A stretch of DNA of 33,116 nt from an uncultured Muribaculaceae bacterium (lineage in GTDB: Bacteria > Bacteroidota > Bacteroidia > Bacteroidales > Muribaculaceae). This document shows positions 1 through 6,490 of the stretch, in pieces. The notes below the pieces were generated by a model. It saw nothing but the letters and a program-made list of their open reading frames with translations. It was not told the DNA's origin and did not search any database. The DNA lies in assembly GCA_910584525.1 (NCBI GenBank), contig CAJUAT010000008.1, forward strand, positions 30,319 through 63,434, read 5' to 3'. Every line of letters starts with the position of its first letter. Position 1 is the first letter of the stretch. Both the position numbers and the translations under genes were made by a program.

Positions 1-90
1 AAGCCACATCCATCACATACGTTACATTAATCACATAAGCCACATCCATCACATACGTTACATTAATCACATAAGCCACATCCATCACAT
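1..90. repeat. 36-bp tandem repeat, 2.5 copies
   Basis: Bases 1-36 and 37-72 are identical, and 73-90 repeat the first 18 bases. The array may continue left of the window. The unit is exactly 12 codons long, and only one plus-strand frame (starting at base 2) is free of stops. Copies are contiguous with no spacers, so this is a minisatellite-type array, not CRISPR. Confidence 0.95.
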
Positions 91-100
91 AAAACCATGA
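2..100 (+). CDS. C-terminal end of an upstream ORF made of 12-residue repeats (partial)
   Basis: The frame starting at base 2 is open through the whole repeat array and encodes a His/Ile-rich 12-residue unit (SHIHHIRYINHI) twice, then SHIHHIKP, ending at TGA 98-100. This TGA overlaps the ATG at 97-99 as ATGA, an arrangement typical of translationally coupled operon genes. The other two forward frames contain a stop in each repeat unit. The gene body lies left of the window, so no function can be given. It may instead be chance: a 36-bp unit without stops in one frame is not rare. Confidence 0.3.
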   Translation, partial: SHIHHIRYINHISHIHHIRYINHISHIHHIKP

Positions 101-1638
101 TTCTCGGTTTCAGGCAGATTTTTCAAAAAGATTCCATGCAATGCGGAGTGGCTGCATTGGCTATGGTATGCGCACATTATAGAAAACACACCACAGTGAC
201 TGAAATCGAGAAGTATTGTCATCCCGGACCGGAAGGTGTGTCGCTGAAAGGCATTCAGGATGCCGCAACAAAACTGGGATTCGAATCCACAGCCGCCCGC
301 ATTCCTCTCGATGACCTGCCACGCTACCCCTTGCCGGCAATCCTGCATTGGAACCAGAACCATTTTGTGGTTCTGTATAAAGTCAGGAACGGCAGATACT
401 ATATAGCCGATCCGGCAAAAGGGAAATACCGGCTGTCGGAAGCCGAGTTCATAAGCCATTGGACATACGATGCTCGCGACGGTGACAAAAAAGGGATAGC
501 GTTGCTGCTGACTCCCGGCTCCGCTGATACGACCGAGGAAGCTACAGATGACGGCTCTGCCATTTCCCTCGGATTCATATTCGGAGTGCTCCGGAAATAC
601 CGACGACCTGTCACCGGCGTTTTCTTCGGCTTGCTCACGGGATGCCTTCTCCAGCTGATATTTCCTTTTCTTACACAGGCTATAGTAGACCTCGGCATTC
701 GCCACAACGATATCAGCCTTATATGGCTTATTCTGTTAGGCGAGCTGTTGATTGTCCTGGGAAGCACCGCCACGGATTTCATTCGTCGATGGTTGTTGCT
801 GCACGTCTCCATGAGGGTCAACATATCGTTGGTCAGCGAGTTTTTCATAAAGCTCCTCAAACTGCCCATGTCGTTCTTCGAAACAAGACTTATGGGCGAC
901 CTGCTGCAACGCATAAGCGACCATTCCAGAGTGCAGAATTTTCTTACCTCCCAGCTTCTCGGCACGCTGTTCTCCTTCCTGAGCTTCCTGATTTTCGGCG
1001 TGGTGCTGCTGATATACAGCCGCCTTATCTTTCTGATATTCTTATGCGGCAGTCTCGTCTATGGCCTCTGGATAGCTCAATTTTTACAGCGACGCAGAAT
1101 CATCGATTACGAACTTTTTGAACAACAGGCCATAAACCAGAACAAGACTTACCAGTTCATCACGTCCATGCAGGAAATAAAGCTTCAGGACTGCGAGCGG
1201 CGACGACGCTGGGAATGGGAGGATACCCAGGCCGACCTCTTCACGGTACAGATGAAATCCCTGCGCATGCAGCAGACTCAGGAAGCCGGTTCGGTTCTGA
1301 TTAATGAAGTCAAGAACATCCTTATCACCGTCTTTGCCGCCACCTCGGTCATCAACGGCCAGATAACCCTTGGCGCAATGCTGGCGATACAGTACATTGT
1401 CGGACAGCTCAACTCTCCGGTGGAGCAATTCATGCAGTTCATCTATTCTCTTCAGGATATGAAAATATCTCTTGAGAGGATAAATGAAGTCCATAACGGC
1501 AAAAACGAGGAAACCGGCACCGCGAAGGCCTCCGATTTCGCCGGCACAAAAGATATCCGCCTTAGAGCGCGTTCCTTAAAATTTCGGGGCCGTAGGGGCG
1601 GCTCTTTTCGAGCAGATTTATCTCCCTTTGGTCGATGA
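97..1638 (+). pseudogene. C39-peptidase ABC exporter, truncated before the ATPase domain
   Basis: The N-terminus is a C39 peptidase domain of the kind that cleaves double-glycine leader peptides during bacteriocin or RiPP export. Visible residues are Gln10, catalytic Cys16 (DSMQCG), His89 (NHF) and Asp105 (IADP). From about residue 160 a hydrophobic ABC transmembrane domain follows (FGVLRKYRRPV onwards), ending with the typical linker near RINEVHNGKNEE (about residue 465). A complete protein of this family is roughly 700-730 residues and carries a nucleotide-binding domain with Walker A and B. Here the frame degenerates after SLKFRG and stops at 513 residues, with no Walker motif in any frame downstream. 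The peptidase and membrane parts look intact, but without an ATPase the product cannot work as an exporter alone. Start chosen at the ATG overlapping the upstream TGA. Confidence 0.85.
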
Positions 1639-1740
1639 GCTAAAGGTTTTCGAGTCGAGGAGGGAGCGATGCGGGCATCGTGACCGACGAGACCTCGGAA
1701 AAGATGCCGAAAAGAGACGGGGCGGAGGTAATTTGAATAC
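1573..1740 (+). other. Frame-broken junction between exporter and barrel remnants
   Basis: Between the last recognisable exporter residues (SLKFRG, ending near 1590) and the barrel frame (from about 1740) all three forward frames hold stops and none gives a recognisable ABC ATPase, HlyD or plug domain. A 103-residue ORF at 1628-1939 crosses it, but its second half overlaps the barrel in another frame. I read this as a rearrangement scar. Confidence 0.6.
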
Positions 1741-3000
1741 CATTGGGGTTATGGCCCTGAAAGGGAATTACCTCGTTCAATACCCTTTTGGTCTCAGTAT
1801 CATAGAACAAAGATTTATTCTCTTTCCATCGACTGGTCGGCCGGCCATTCAGGGAATCATCTCAACCGTGTTTATGACCTCAACGGCGAGGCTCCTATTG
1901 AAAACAGAAGCAAGACTTCATTTAATTTCTTCTGGATAGTAGCCACCTATTCAAAACAGCTGAATAACAGAAATTCAATAGGTCTGAACATATATACCAA
2001 CAATAACTTCTTCGATACCGATTACACCGGTTCCTATACCGGAAATACCAAGGTAACCAATTCATTCACAAGAGCGGAAGCCACCTACAACCAACGGTGG
2101 AACTTCGGCCTCAGCGTAATGGCGCGCGCAGGAGTCATATATACTCTCAACAGGCAAAATGACATCAACAACAGCTCCCGATGGACACCCAGAGGATATG
2201 TCAGGGTAGGATATACTTTCAACCCCAAAAGCTCATTGTACGCCACCTGGAATCTGACTTCCGGCATCCCCGGCACCGACGATGTAAAGGATGTTGTACA
2301 GCGTGAAAACGAACTGTTATGGACCATGGGCAACCCTCTGCTCCATGGCGGCATCTTCAATTCGGTCAGCATCGGATACAATTATATGCCGGCAAAAATA
2401 TTCTCGCTCAATGTCACCGGCATATACAAAAACTACAATAAGGTTCCGGTGTCCATATTCGAGACGCTACCCAGATATGACGGCATAGTAAGGACTCTCA
2501 GCGATGACAACCGCGAGCAAGACCTGACAGCCGCCGCTTCATTCAATCTTTTCCTCCTTAACAGGAAGCTCGTTTTCGGCGGAGGCATAGAGTGCCACTA
2601 TCAAGTCAACAGAGGAATACACCCTCTTTCCGACACCAATGTAGCCGGTTTTATCAATGCCAGATACTCGTTCCGTAATTTCACTGTCCGCGGTTTCTTC
2701 ACATCAGGAGAAAGAAGCATCAACGACACCCAGGGGTTCATAAAACACATCCCTTGCAGATACGGAGTAAGTGTCGCCTACTCTGTGGGTGAGTTCAAGG
2801 CTTCGGTGAAGTTCAACAACTGGTTCTCGCATGGCAAGTCACTCAGAGAATACAGTTCGGCCCATTACGATTATTCGGGTTGGATATGGGACAGCAATAT
2901 GGCCCGGGCTGTGATGCTCGACCTCACCTATACCTTCCCCTATGGCAAGAAAGTGGACCGCAACAACGAAATAGAGGCCGGCCACGCCGGAAAAATATAA
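1732..3000 (+). pseudogene. C-terminal part of an outer-membrane beta-barrel protein (TonB-receptor-like), 5' end lost
   Basis: The frame is open from 1732 to the TAA at 2998-3000, but the first ATG is at 2119 and no proper start or signal peptide exists. The product has alternating aromatic/polar strands (GLNIYTNNNFF, GYVRVGYTF, SLYATWNL, MLDLTYTF), as in the OMP_b-brl type barrels of Bacteroidota that resemble TonB-dependent receptors. The plug, carboxypeptidase-like N-terminal domain and signal sequence are missing. In Bacteroidota such barrels occur in operons with C39 ABC exporters and HlyD proteins, so this and the truncated exporter upstream may once have been separate genes of one peptide-export locus. 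A short ATG-initiated fragment (2119-3000, 293 residues) could be translated but would not form a full barrel. Confidence 0.75.
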
Positions 3001-3005
3001 TAGAC

Positions 3006-3054
3006 TGATTAAGGAACACAGCTTAGAGTGTGTAGGGAGTGTGTTCCTTAATCA
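3006..3054 (+). terminator. Strong hairpin after the barrel remnant
   Basis: A perfect 15-bp inverted repeat (3006-3020 with 3040-3054) encloses a 19-base loop, six bases after the barrel stop codon. There is no long T-run directly behind it (CATTATATCCC), so termination is likely but not certain. Confidence 0.6.
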
Positions 3055-3070
3055 CATTATATCCCGCGAT

Positions 3071-3101
3071 TTTGCAGAATGGAATTTTTTTTGTAATTTT
3101 G
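3071..3101 (+). promoter_or_regulatory. Bacteroidota-type promoter of the rpsF operon
   Basis: TTTG at 3071-3074 and TAATTTTG at 3094-3101 match the -33 TTTG / -7 TAnnTTTG consensus with a 19-bp spacer. Transcription would start near 3107. Confidence 0.8.
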
Positions 3102-3113
3102 CGGTTGGAAAGT

Positions 3114-3140
3114 GCGGACGACTACACAGTGGCCGTCCGT
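3114..3140 (+). promoter_or_regulatory. Leader hairpin of rpsF mRNA, possible S6:S18 binding element
   Basis: Bases 3114-3120 pair with 3134-3140 (7 bp, outermost G-U) around a 13-base loop, and a CCG lies at 3133-3135 where loop meets stem. rpsF leaders in many bacteria carry an RNA motif with a conserved CCG that mimics the 16S rRNA site of the S6-S18 complex and mediates autoregulation. Position and CCG fit, but the full consensus was not checked. Confidence 0.45.
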
Positions 3141-3171
3141 AGCTATGAACAAAAACAAACAAACCAACGAA

Positions 3172-3561
3172 ATGAATCATTACGAGACCGTTTTCATTTT
3201 AACTCCCGTTTTGTCTGACGAACAGATGAAGGAAGCGGTAGAGAAATTCAAGGACGTTCTTAAAGAGAACGACGCGAAGCTGGTCAATGAAGAGCTGTGG
3301 GGGCTGCGCAAGCTTGCCTACCCGATCCAGAAGAAATCGACAGGCTTCTATGTACTGTTCGAGTTCGAGGGCGAGCCGACGATCGTGAAGCGTCTTGAGA
3401 CGGCATATCGCCGCGACGAGCGCGTGATACGCTTCCTGACATTCCGTCTCGACAAGTACGCCGTAGAATACGCCGAGAAGCGTCGCAACAAGAGAGCAGC
3501 ATCCGCAGCAGAAAAACCCGCCGAAGCTCCCGCCGAGGCCACAGAACAGAAGGAGGCTTAA
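3172..3561 (+). CDS. rpsF: 30S ribosomal protein S6 (bS6)
   Basis: The product starts MNHYETVFILTPVLSDEQ, the canonical S6 N-terminus, and continues with the conserved LWGLRKLAYPI and YRRDERVIRFLTF segments. It binds the 16S rRNA platform together with S18. I chose the ATG at 3172 because homology begins there; in-frame starts at 3112 (GTG) and 3145 (ATG) would add an unconserved, Lys/Asn-rich extension and would run through the leader hairpin. The last ~20 residues (KPAEAPAEATEQKEA) are an Ala/Glu-rich tail common in Bacteroidota S6. First gene of the S6-S18-L9 operon, followed after 3 bases by rpsR. Confidence 0.97.
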   Translation: MNHYETVFILTPVLSDEQMKEAVEKFKDVLKENDAKLVNEELWGLRKLAYPIQKKSTGFYVLFEFEGEPTIVKRLETAYRRDERVIRFLTFRLDKYAVEYAEKRRNKRAASAAEKPAEAPAEATEQKEA

Positions 3562-3564
3562 ACC

Positions 3565-3831
3565 ATGGCAGCTAACAACGAAATACGCTATCTTACTCCC
3601 CTCACGGTTGACGTCAAGAAAAAGAAATACTGCCGCTTCAAACGCAGCGGTATCAAATACATCGACTACAAGGATCCCGAGTTCCTCAAGAAGTTCCTCA
3701 ACGAGCAGGGCAAACTCCTCCCCCGCCGTATCACCGGTACTTCCCTCAAGTTCCAGCGCCGTGTGGCCCAGGCCGTGAAACGTGCACGCCACCTCGCCCT
3801 GCTCCCCTACGTGACAGACCTCATGAAATAA
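3565..3831 (+). CDS. rpsR: 30S ribosomal protein S18 (bS18)
   Basis: An 88-residue basic protein with the S18 signatures IRYLTPLTVD, IDYKDPEFLKKFLNEQGK and LPRRITGTSLKFQRRV. It forms a heterodimer with S6 on the small-subunit platform. Its start lies three bases after the rpsF stop, so the two partners are made from one message in close coupling. Length is normal for Bacteroidota. Confidence 0.97.
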   Translation: MAANNEIRYLTPLTVDVKKKKYCRFKRSGIKYIDYKDPEFLKKFLNEQGKLLPRRITGTSLKFQRRVAQAVKRARHLALLPYVTDLMK

Positions 3832-3857
3832 TGTATAACCTTTAAAGCACCGTAAAG

Positions 3858-4307
3858 ATGAAAATAATTCTTAAGCAGAACATCCCGAGCTTGGGTTATA
3901 AGGATGACATCGTAGAGGTAAAGGACGGCTATGGCCGCAACTACCTGATACCGCAGGGACTGGGCATCATCGCATCGGACGCAGCCCTTAAAGTGCTGGC
4001 GGAGAACCAGCGTCAGCAGGCCCACAAGCGTGCCGCCATCCTGGAGAAAGCCCAGGCTGCCGCCGCCGCTCTCGAAGGCGTTCGCCCCGTGATTACAGCC
4101 AAGGCTGCCGCCAACGGCAATATCTATGGCTCCGTAGGCGCAGCTCAGATCGCCGAGGCACTCCTCAAACTCGGCCACGAAATAGACCGCAAGATCATCG
4201 ACCTCGAACCCGCCAAGATGATTGGCGAACACGAAGCAAAAATCCGCTTCCACAAGGAAGTCACCGCTATCGTGCCCTTCGAGATCATCGCCGAAGAAGA
4301 AGACTGA
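3858..4307 (+). CDS. rplI: 50S ribosomal protein L9 (bL9)
   Basis: A 149-residue product beginning MKIILKQNIPSLGYKDDIVEVKDGYGRNYLIPQG, the conserved N-terminal rRNA-binding domain of L9. A long alanine-rich helix (about residues 50-75) and the C-terminal domain (IYGSVGAAQIAEAL) follow, as in the full-length family. Last gene of the rpsF operon, 26 bases after rpsR, ahead of a strong terminator. Confidence 0.97.
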   Translation: MKIILKQNIPSLGYKDDIVEVKDGYGRNYLIPQGLGIIASDAALKVLAENQRQQAHKRAAILEKAQAAAAALEGVRPVITAKAAANGNIYGSVGAAQIAEALLKLGHEIDRKIIDLEPAKMIGEHEAKIRFHKEVTAIVPFEIIAEEED

Positions 4308-4350
4308 TTCCCGTCTCTTCACGCGGCTCTGTATCAGCATAGCCATCACA

Positions 4351-4398
4351 ACACAGGCGCTTTCTCACGGAAGCGCCTGTGTCTTTATATATTTTTTT
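4351..4398 (+). terminator. Rho-independent terminator of the rpsF operon
   Basis: A perfect 12-bp stem (4351-4362 with 4371-4382) with an 8-base loop is followed by a T-rich tract to about 4398. The tract runs directly into the next promoter's -7 box. Confidence 0.9.
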
Positions 4399-4399
4399 G

Positions 4400-4407
4400 T
4401 AATTTTG
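4400..4407 (+). promoter_or_regulatory. -7 box upstream of the GH53 gene
   Basis: TAATTTTG matches TAnnTTTG. No clear TTTG is found 19-21 bp upstream, where the terminator stem lies. It would give a leader of roughly 60 bases before the ATG at 4474. Confidence 0.6.
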
Positions 4408-4473
4408 CAATTGAAGTCGTCATGGATAACGACCTCAGCAATATCAAAGATAACAGATATAAGAATATATTCC

Positions 4474-5736
4474 ATGAAGAAAACCCTGATAACGATGATG
4501 GTGGCGGCGGCTGTGTCGCTGGGCTGCCAGGCATCGCAACATTATGTGGGCGGCGACATATCGCTGCTTCCCGAGTACGAAAAGGCCGGCGCCATATATA
4601 AAGACCGCTCCGGCAAACCAATCGCCGAGCTGCTTCCATGGCTTCGCGAACAAGGCATGAACGCCATGCGCGTACGCCTCTTCGTGAACCCCGACAAATA
4701 CAAGGCCCAGCACCAGAACGACCAAGGCGACACAAAGTATGATCCCAACGCCTGCCAGGACCTCGAGTACATACGCCCGCTCTGCAAGCGTATCGTCGAC
4801 GACGGTTTCGACCTGATGCTCGACTTCCACTATTCCGACACATGGGCCGACCCCGCCAAACAATGGACACCCATCGACTGGCAGGGACTTTCCGACGAAC
4901 AACTCTATCAGAAGATTTACGACTATACCAAGGAGGTGCTTCTGACTCTTAAAGCCGACGGAGTGACCCCTGCGTTCATACAGCCGGGCAACGAGATCAC
5001 CTACGGCATGCTGTGGGGTCCCGTGGGAACCTCCAACCCTAAGAAGACCCTCTCCAACAGCAGCGCCAACTGGGACCGCTTCGCCACGCTCCTCAAACAG
5101 GCAATCAAAGCCTGCAACGAGGTATGCCCCGAGGCAAAAATCATCCTCCATACCGAACGCATTCCCAGCACCTCGGTGCTCTCCAACTTCTACACTCAGA
5201 TGAAAAACCGCGGAGTGCCCTACGACATCATAGGACTCAGCTACTATCCCTACTTCCATGGCGACCTAAGCGTGCTCACCAAAGTGCTCGACATGCTGCA
5301 GCAGAACTTCTCCGACAAGAACATCATGATCGTCGAGACAGGGTACAGCTACAAATGGGCCGTACCCGGCTCCAATTTCGACTTCAGCAACAAATGGTCG
5401 TACTCCGACGCCGGTCAGGCATCCTTCGCCCGCCAGCTCGTTGCTCTACTCGAAAAATACCCGGCAGTCGACGGCCTCTTCTGGTGGTGGATGGAGTACA
5501 ATGCCTTCGGTACCACCCTCAGCGGCTGGTACAACGCTCCCCTCTTCGACTCCACTACCGGCAAGGTAACGCTGGCTCTCAAGGAAATATGCAGCTTTGC
5601 CACGAGCGGCATAAACGACGTCGAGGCGGATAGCTCCGCCCCGACGCAATGGTACAATCTGCAGGGTATGCCCGTGGATAAACCCACGACACCGGGCATA
5701 TACGTCACCCGCGGCAAAAAAGTCCGCATTCCCTGA
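4474..5736 (+). CDS. Secreted GH53 arabinogalactan endo-beta-1,4-galactanase
   Basis: The 420-residue product has a signal peptide (MKKTLITMMVAAAVSLGCQA; a cysteine at 18 could also make it a lipoprotein, though the lipobox SLGC is imperfect). The GH53 TIM-barrel follows: VGGDISLLPEYEKAG, AMRVRLFVNP, LDFHYSDTWADP. Glu174 in QPGNEI is the expected acid/base and Glu288 in IMIVETGYS the nucleophile. The family cuts beta-1,4-galactan side chains of pectin (type I arabinogalactan). The final ~40 residues end WYNLQGMPVDKP...PGIYVTRGKKVRI, a short sorting-type tail like that on the C10 peptidase in this window. An in-frame open stretch reaches back to 4222 inside rplI, but the signal peptide fixes the start at 4474. 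No SusCD pair is nearby. Confidence 0.93.
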   Translation: MKKTLITMMVAAAVSLGCQASQHYVGGDISLLPEYEKAGAIYKDRSGKPIAELLPWLREQGMNAMRVRLFVNPDKYKAQHQNDQGDTKYDPNACQDLEYIRPLCKRIVDDGFDLMLDFHYSDTWADPAKQWTPIDWQGLSDEQLYQKIYDYTKEVLLTLKADGVTPAFIQPGNEITYGMLWGPVGTSNPKKTLSNSSANWDRFATLLKQAIKACNEVCPEAKIILHTERIPSTSVLSNFYTQMKNRGVPYDIIGLSYYPYFHGDLSVLTKVLDMLQQNFSDKNIMIVETGYSYKWAVPGSNFDFSNKWSYSDAGQASFARQLVALLEKYPAVDGLFWWWMEYNAFGTTLSGWYNAPLFDSTTGKVTLALKEICSFATSGINDVEADSSAPTQWYNLQGMPVDKPTTPGIYVTRGKKVRIP

Positions 5737-5787
5737 CACGAAGACATAGAGCGCGCCTCTAAGAGCGCATTCCATCAAAGCCGGCTG

Positions 5788-6264
5788 TCAGGCCGGATTC
5801 ACGGCGCCACGGCCCTCGAGCAAGGCAAACAGCTGCTCGGAGGCCGTGGCTGTCTTTACCTTGTCGATAACATCTGTCACCCCCCCGTCGGCATCCGTGA
5901 CAAACGTGGTGCGCACCACGCCCATGTATGTCCGGCCGGCCATCTTCTTCTGCGCCCATACGCCGGCGAGCTCTATGAGTCGCAAATCCGTGTCGGCGAT
6001 CAGCGGGAAGGGCAGACTCTCCTTCTCCGTGAACTTCGCATGGCTCTTCTCCGAGTCCTTGCTCACGCCTATGATCTGATAGCCCATCTTCCGGAACGTG
6101 TCGTAATTATCGCGAAACGACTTGGCCTCCAGCGTGCACCCCGAGGTCATGTCCTTGGGATAAAAGTAGATGATGAACTTCATGCCGGGATAATCCGACA
6201 GCTTCACATCCTTCCCCTCGGCATCCTTGCCGAGGTAGTCGGGAAATTTGTCTCCTATATTCAT
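5788..6264 (-). CDS. bcp: Peroxiredoxin of the Bcp/PrxQ type lacking the usual resolving cysteine
   Basis: A 158-residue thiol peroxidase that reduces hydroperoxides in the cytoplasm. YFYPKDMTSGCTLEAKSFRD matches the Bcp active site, with peroxidatic Cys43 and Thr40. Many family members read CTLEAC, the second cysteine five residues on being the resolving one; here that place is Lys48, and Cys43 is the only cysteine in the protein. It should therefore work as a one-cysteine enzyme needing an external thiol. It converges on the GH53 gene and diverges from the DUF1846 gene. Confidence 0.93.
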   Translation of the reverse strand: MNIGDKFPDYLGKDAEGKDVKLSDYPGMKFIIYFYPKDMTSGCTLEAKSFRDNYDTFRKMGYQIIGVSKDSEKSHAKFTEKESLPFPLIADTDLRLIELAGVWAQKKMAGRTYMGVVRTTFVTDADGGVTDVIDKVKTATASEQLFALLEGRGAVNPA

Positions 6265-6334
6265 AACATTTCTTTTTATCTTACTCTATTATAACAAAAT
6301 TTCTCCGGAATTATCGTAAGTGCGCAAAATCATT

Positions 6335-6432
6335 GTTTTTTTGGGAATCACAGAACTGATCGGAACTGCACCGAGAGTTCACAGAACATTTTTAGCTACA
6401 CTAATTCTCAAACGTTCACGGAAACGGAAGGT
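6335..6432 (+). repeat. Dispersed intergenic repeat, copy A
   Basis: About 98 bp closely similar to 32474-32570. Both begin with a T-run and GGGAATCACAGAA, share an identical 26-base core (6368-6393 here) containing the palindrome GTTC-ACA-GAAC, and end ACGGAAGGT/GCGGCAGGT. It lies between divergent genes, 17 bp upstream of the -33 box of the DUF1846 promoter. Confidence 0.85.
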
Positions 6433-6448
6433 AATTCCATTCATATTA

Positions 6449-6481
6449 TTTGGTGCGTTAGGATAAAAATGAGTAATTTTG
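6449..6481 (+). promoter_or_regulatory. Promoter of the DUF1846 gene, nearly leaderless
   Basis: TTTG 6449-6452 and TAATTTTG 6474-6481 with a 21-bp spacer. A start site 5-8 bases after the -7 box would fall at about 6486-6489, only a few bases before the ATG at 6491. Confidence 0.75.
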
Positions 6482-6490
6482 TATCCCGTT

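Noticed and set aside
1..90. Possible CRISPR array (36-bp repeats)
   Set aside because: Repeat units are directly contiguous with no spacers, and no cas genes are present.
1628..1939. 103-residue ORF across the exporter/barrel junction
   Set aside because: No recognisable domain and its second half overlaps the barrel frame. The stretch NTIGVMALKGNYLVQYPF looks slightly barrel-like and may mark a further frameshift, but this is too weak to call.
4222..4473. Long in-frame extension of the GH53 ORF into rplI
   Set aside because: The signal peptide at 4474 and the terminator and -7 box at 4351-4407 show that the open stretch is chance.
5781..5796. CCGGC/GCCGG hairpin between GH53 and bcp
   Set aside because: Only 5 bp, overlaps the bcp stop codon and lacks a T-tract on either strand.
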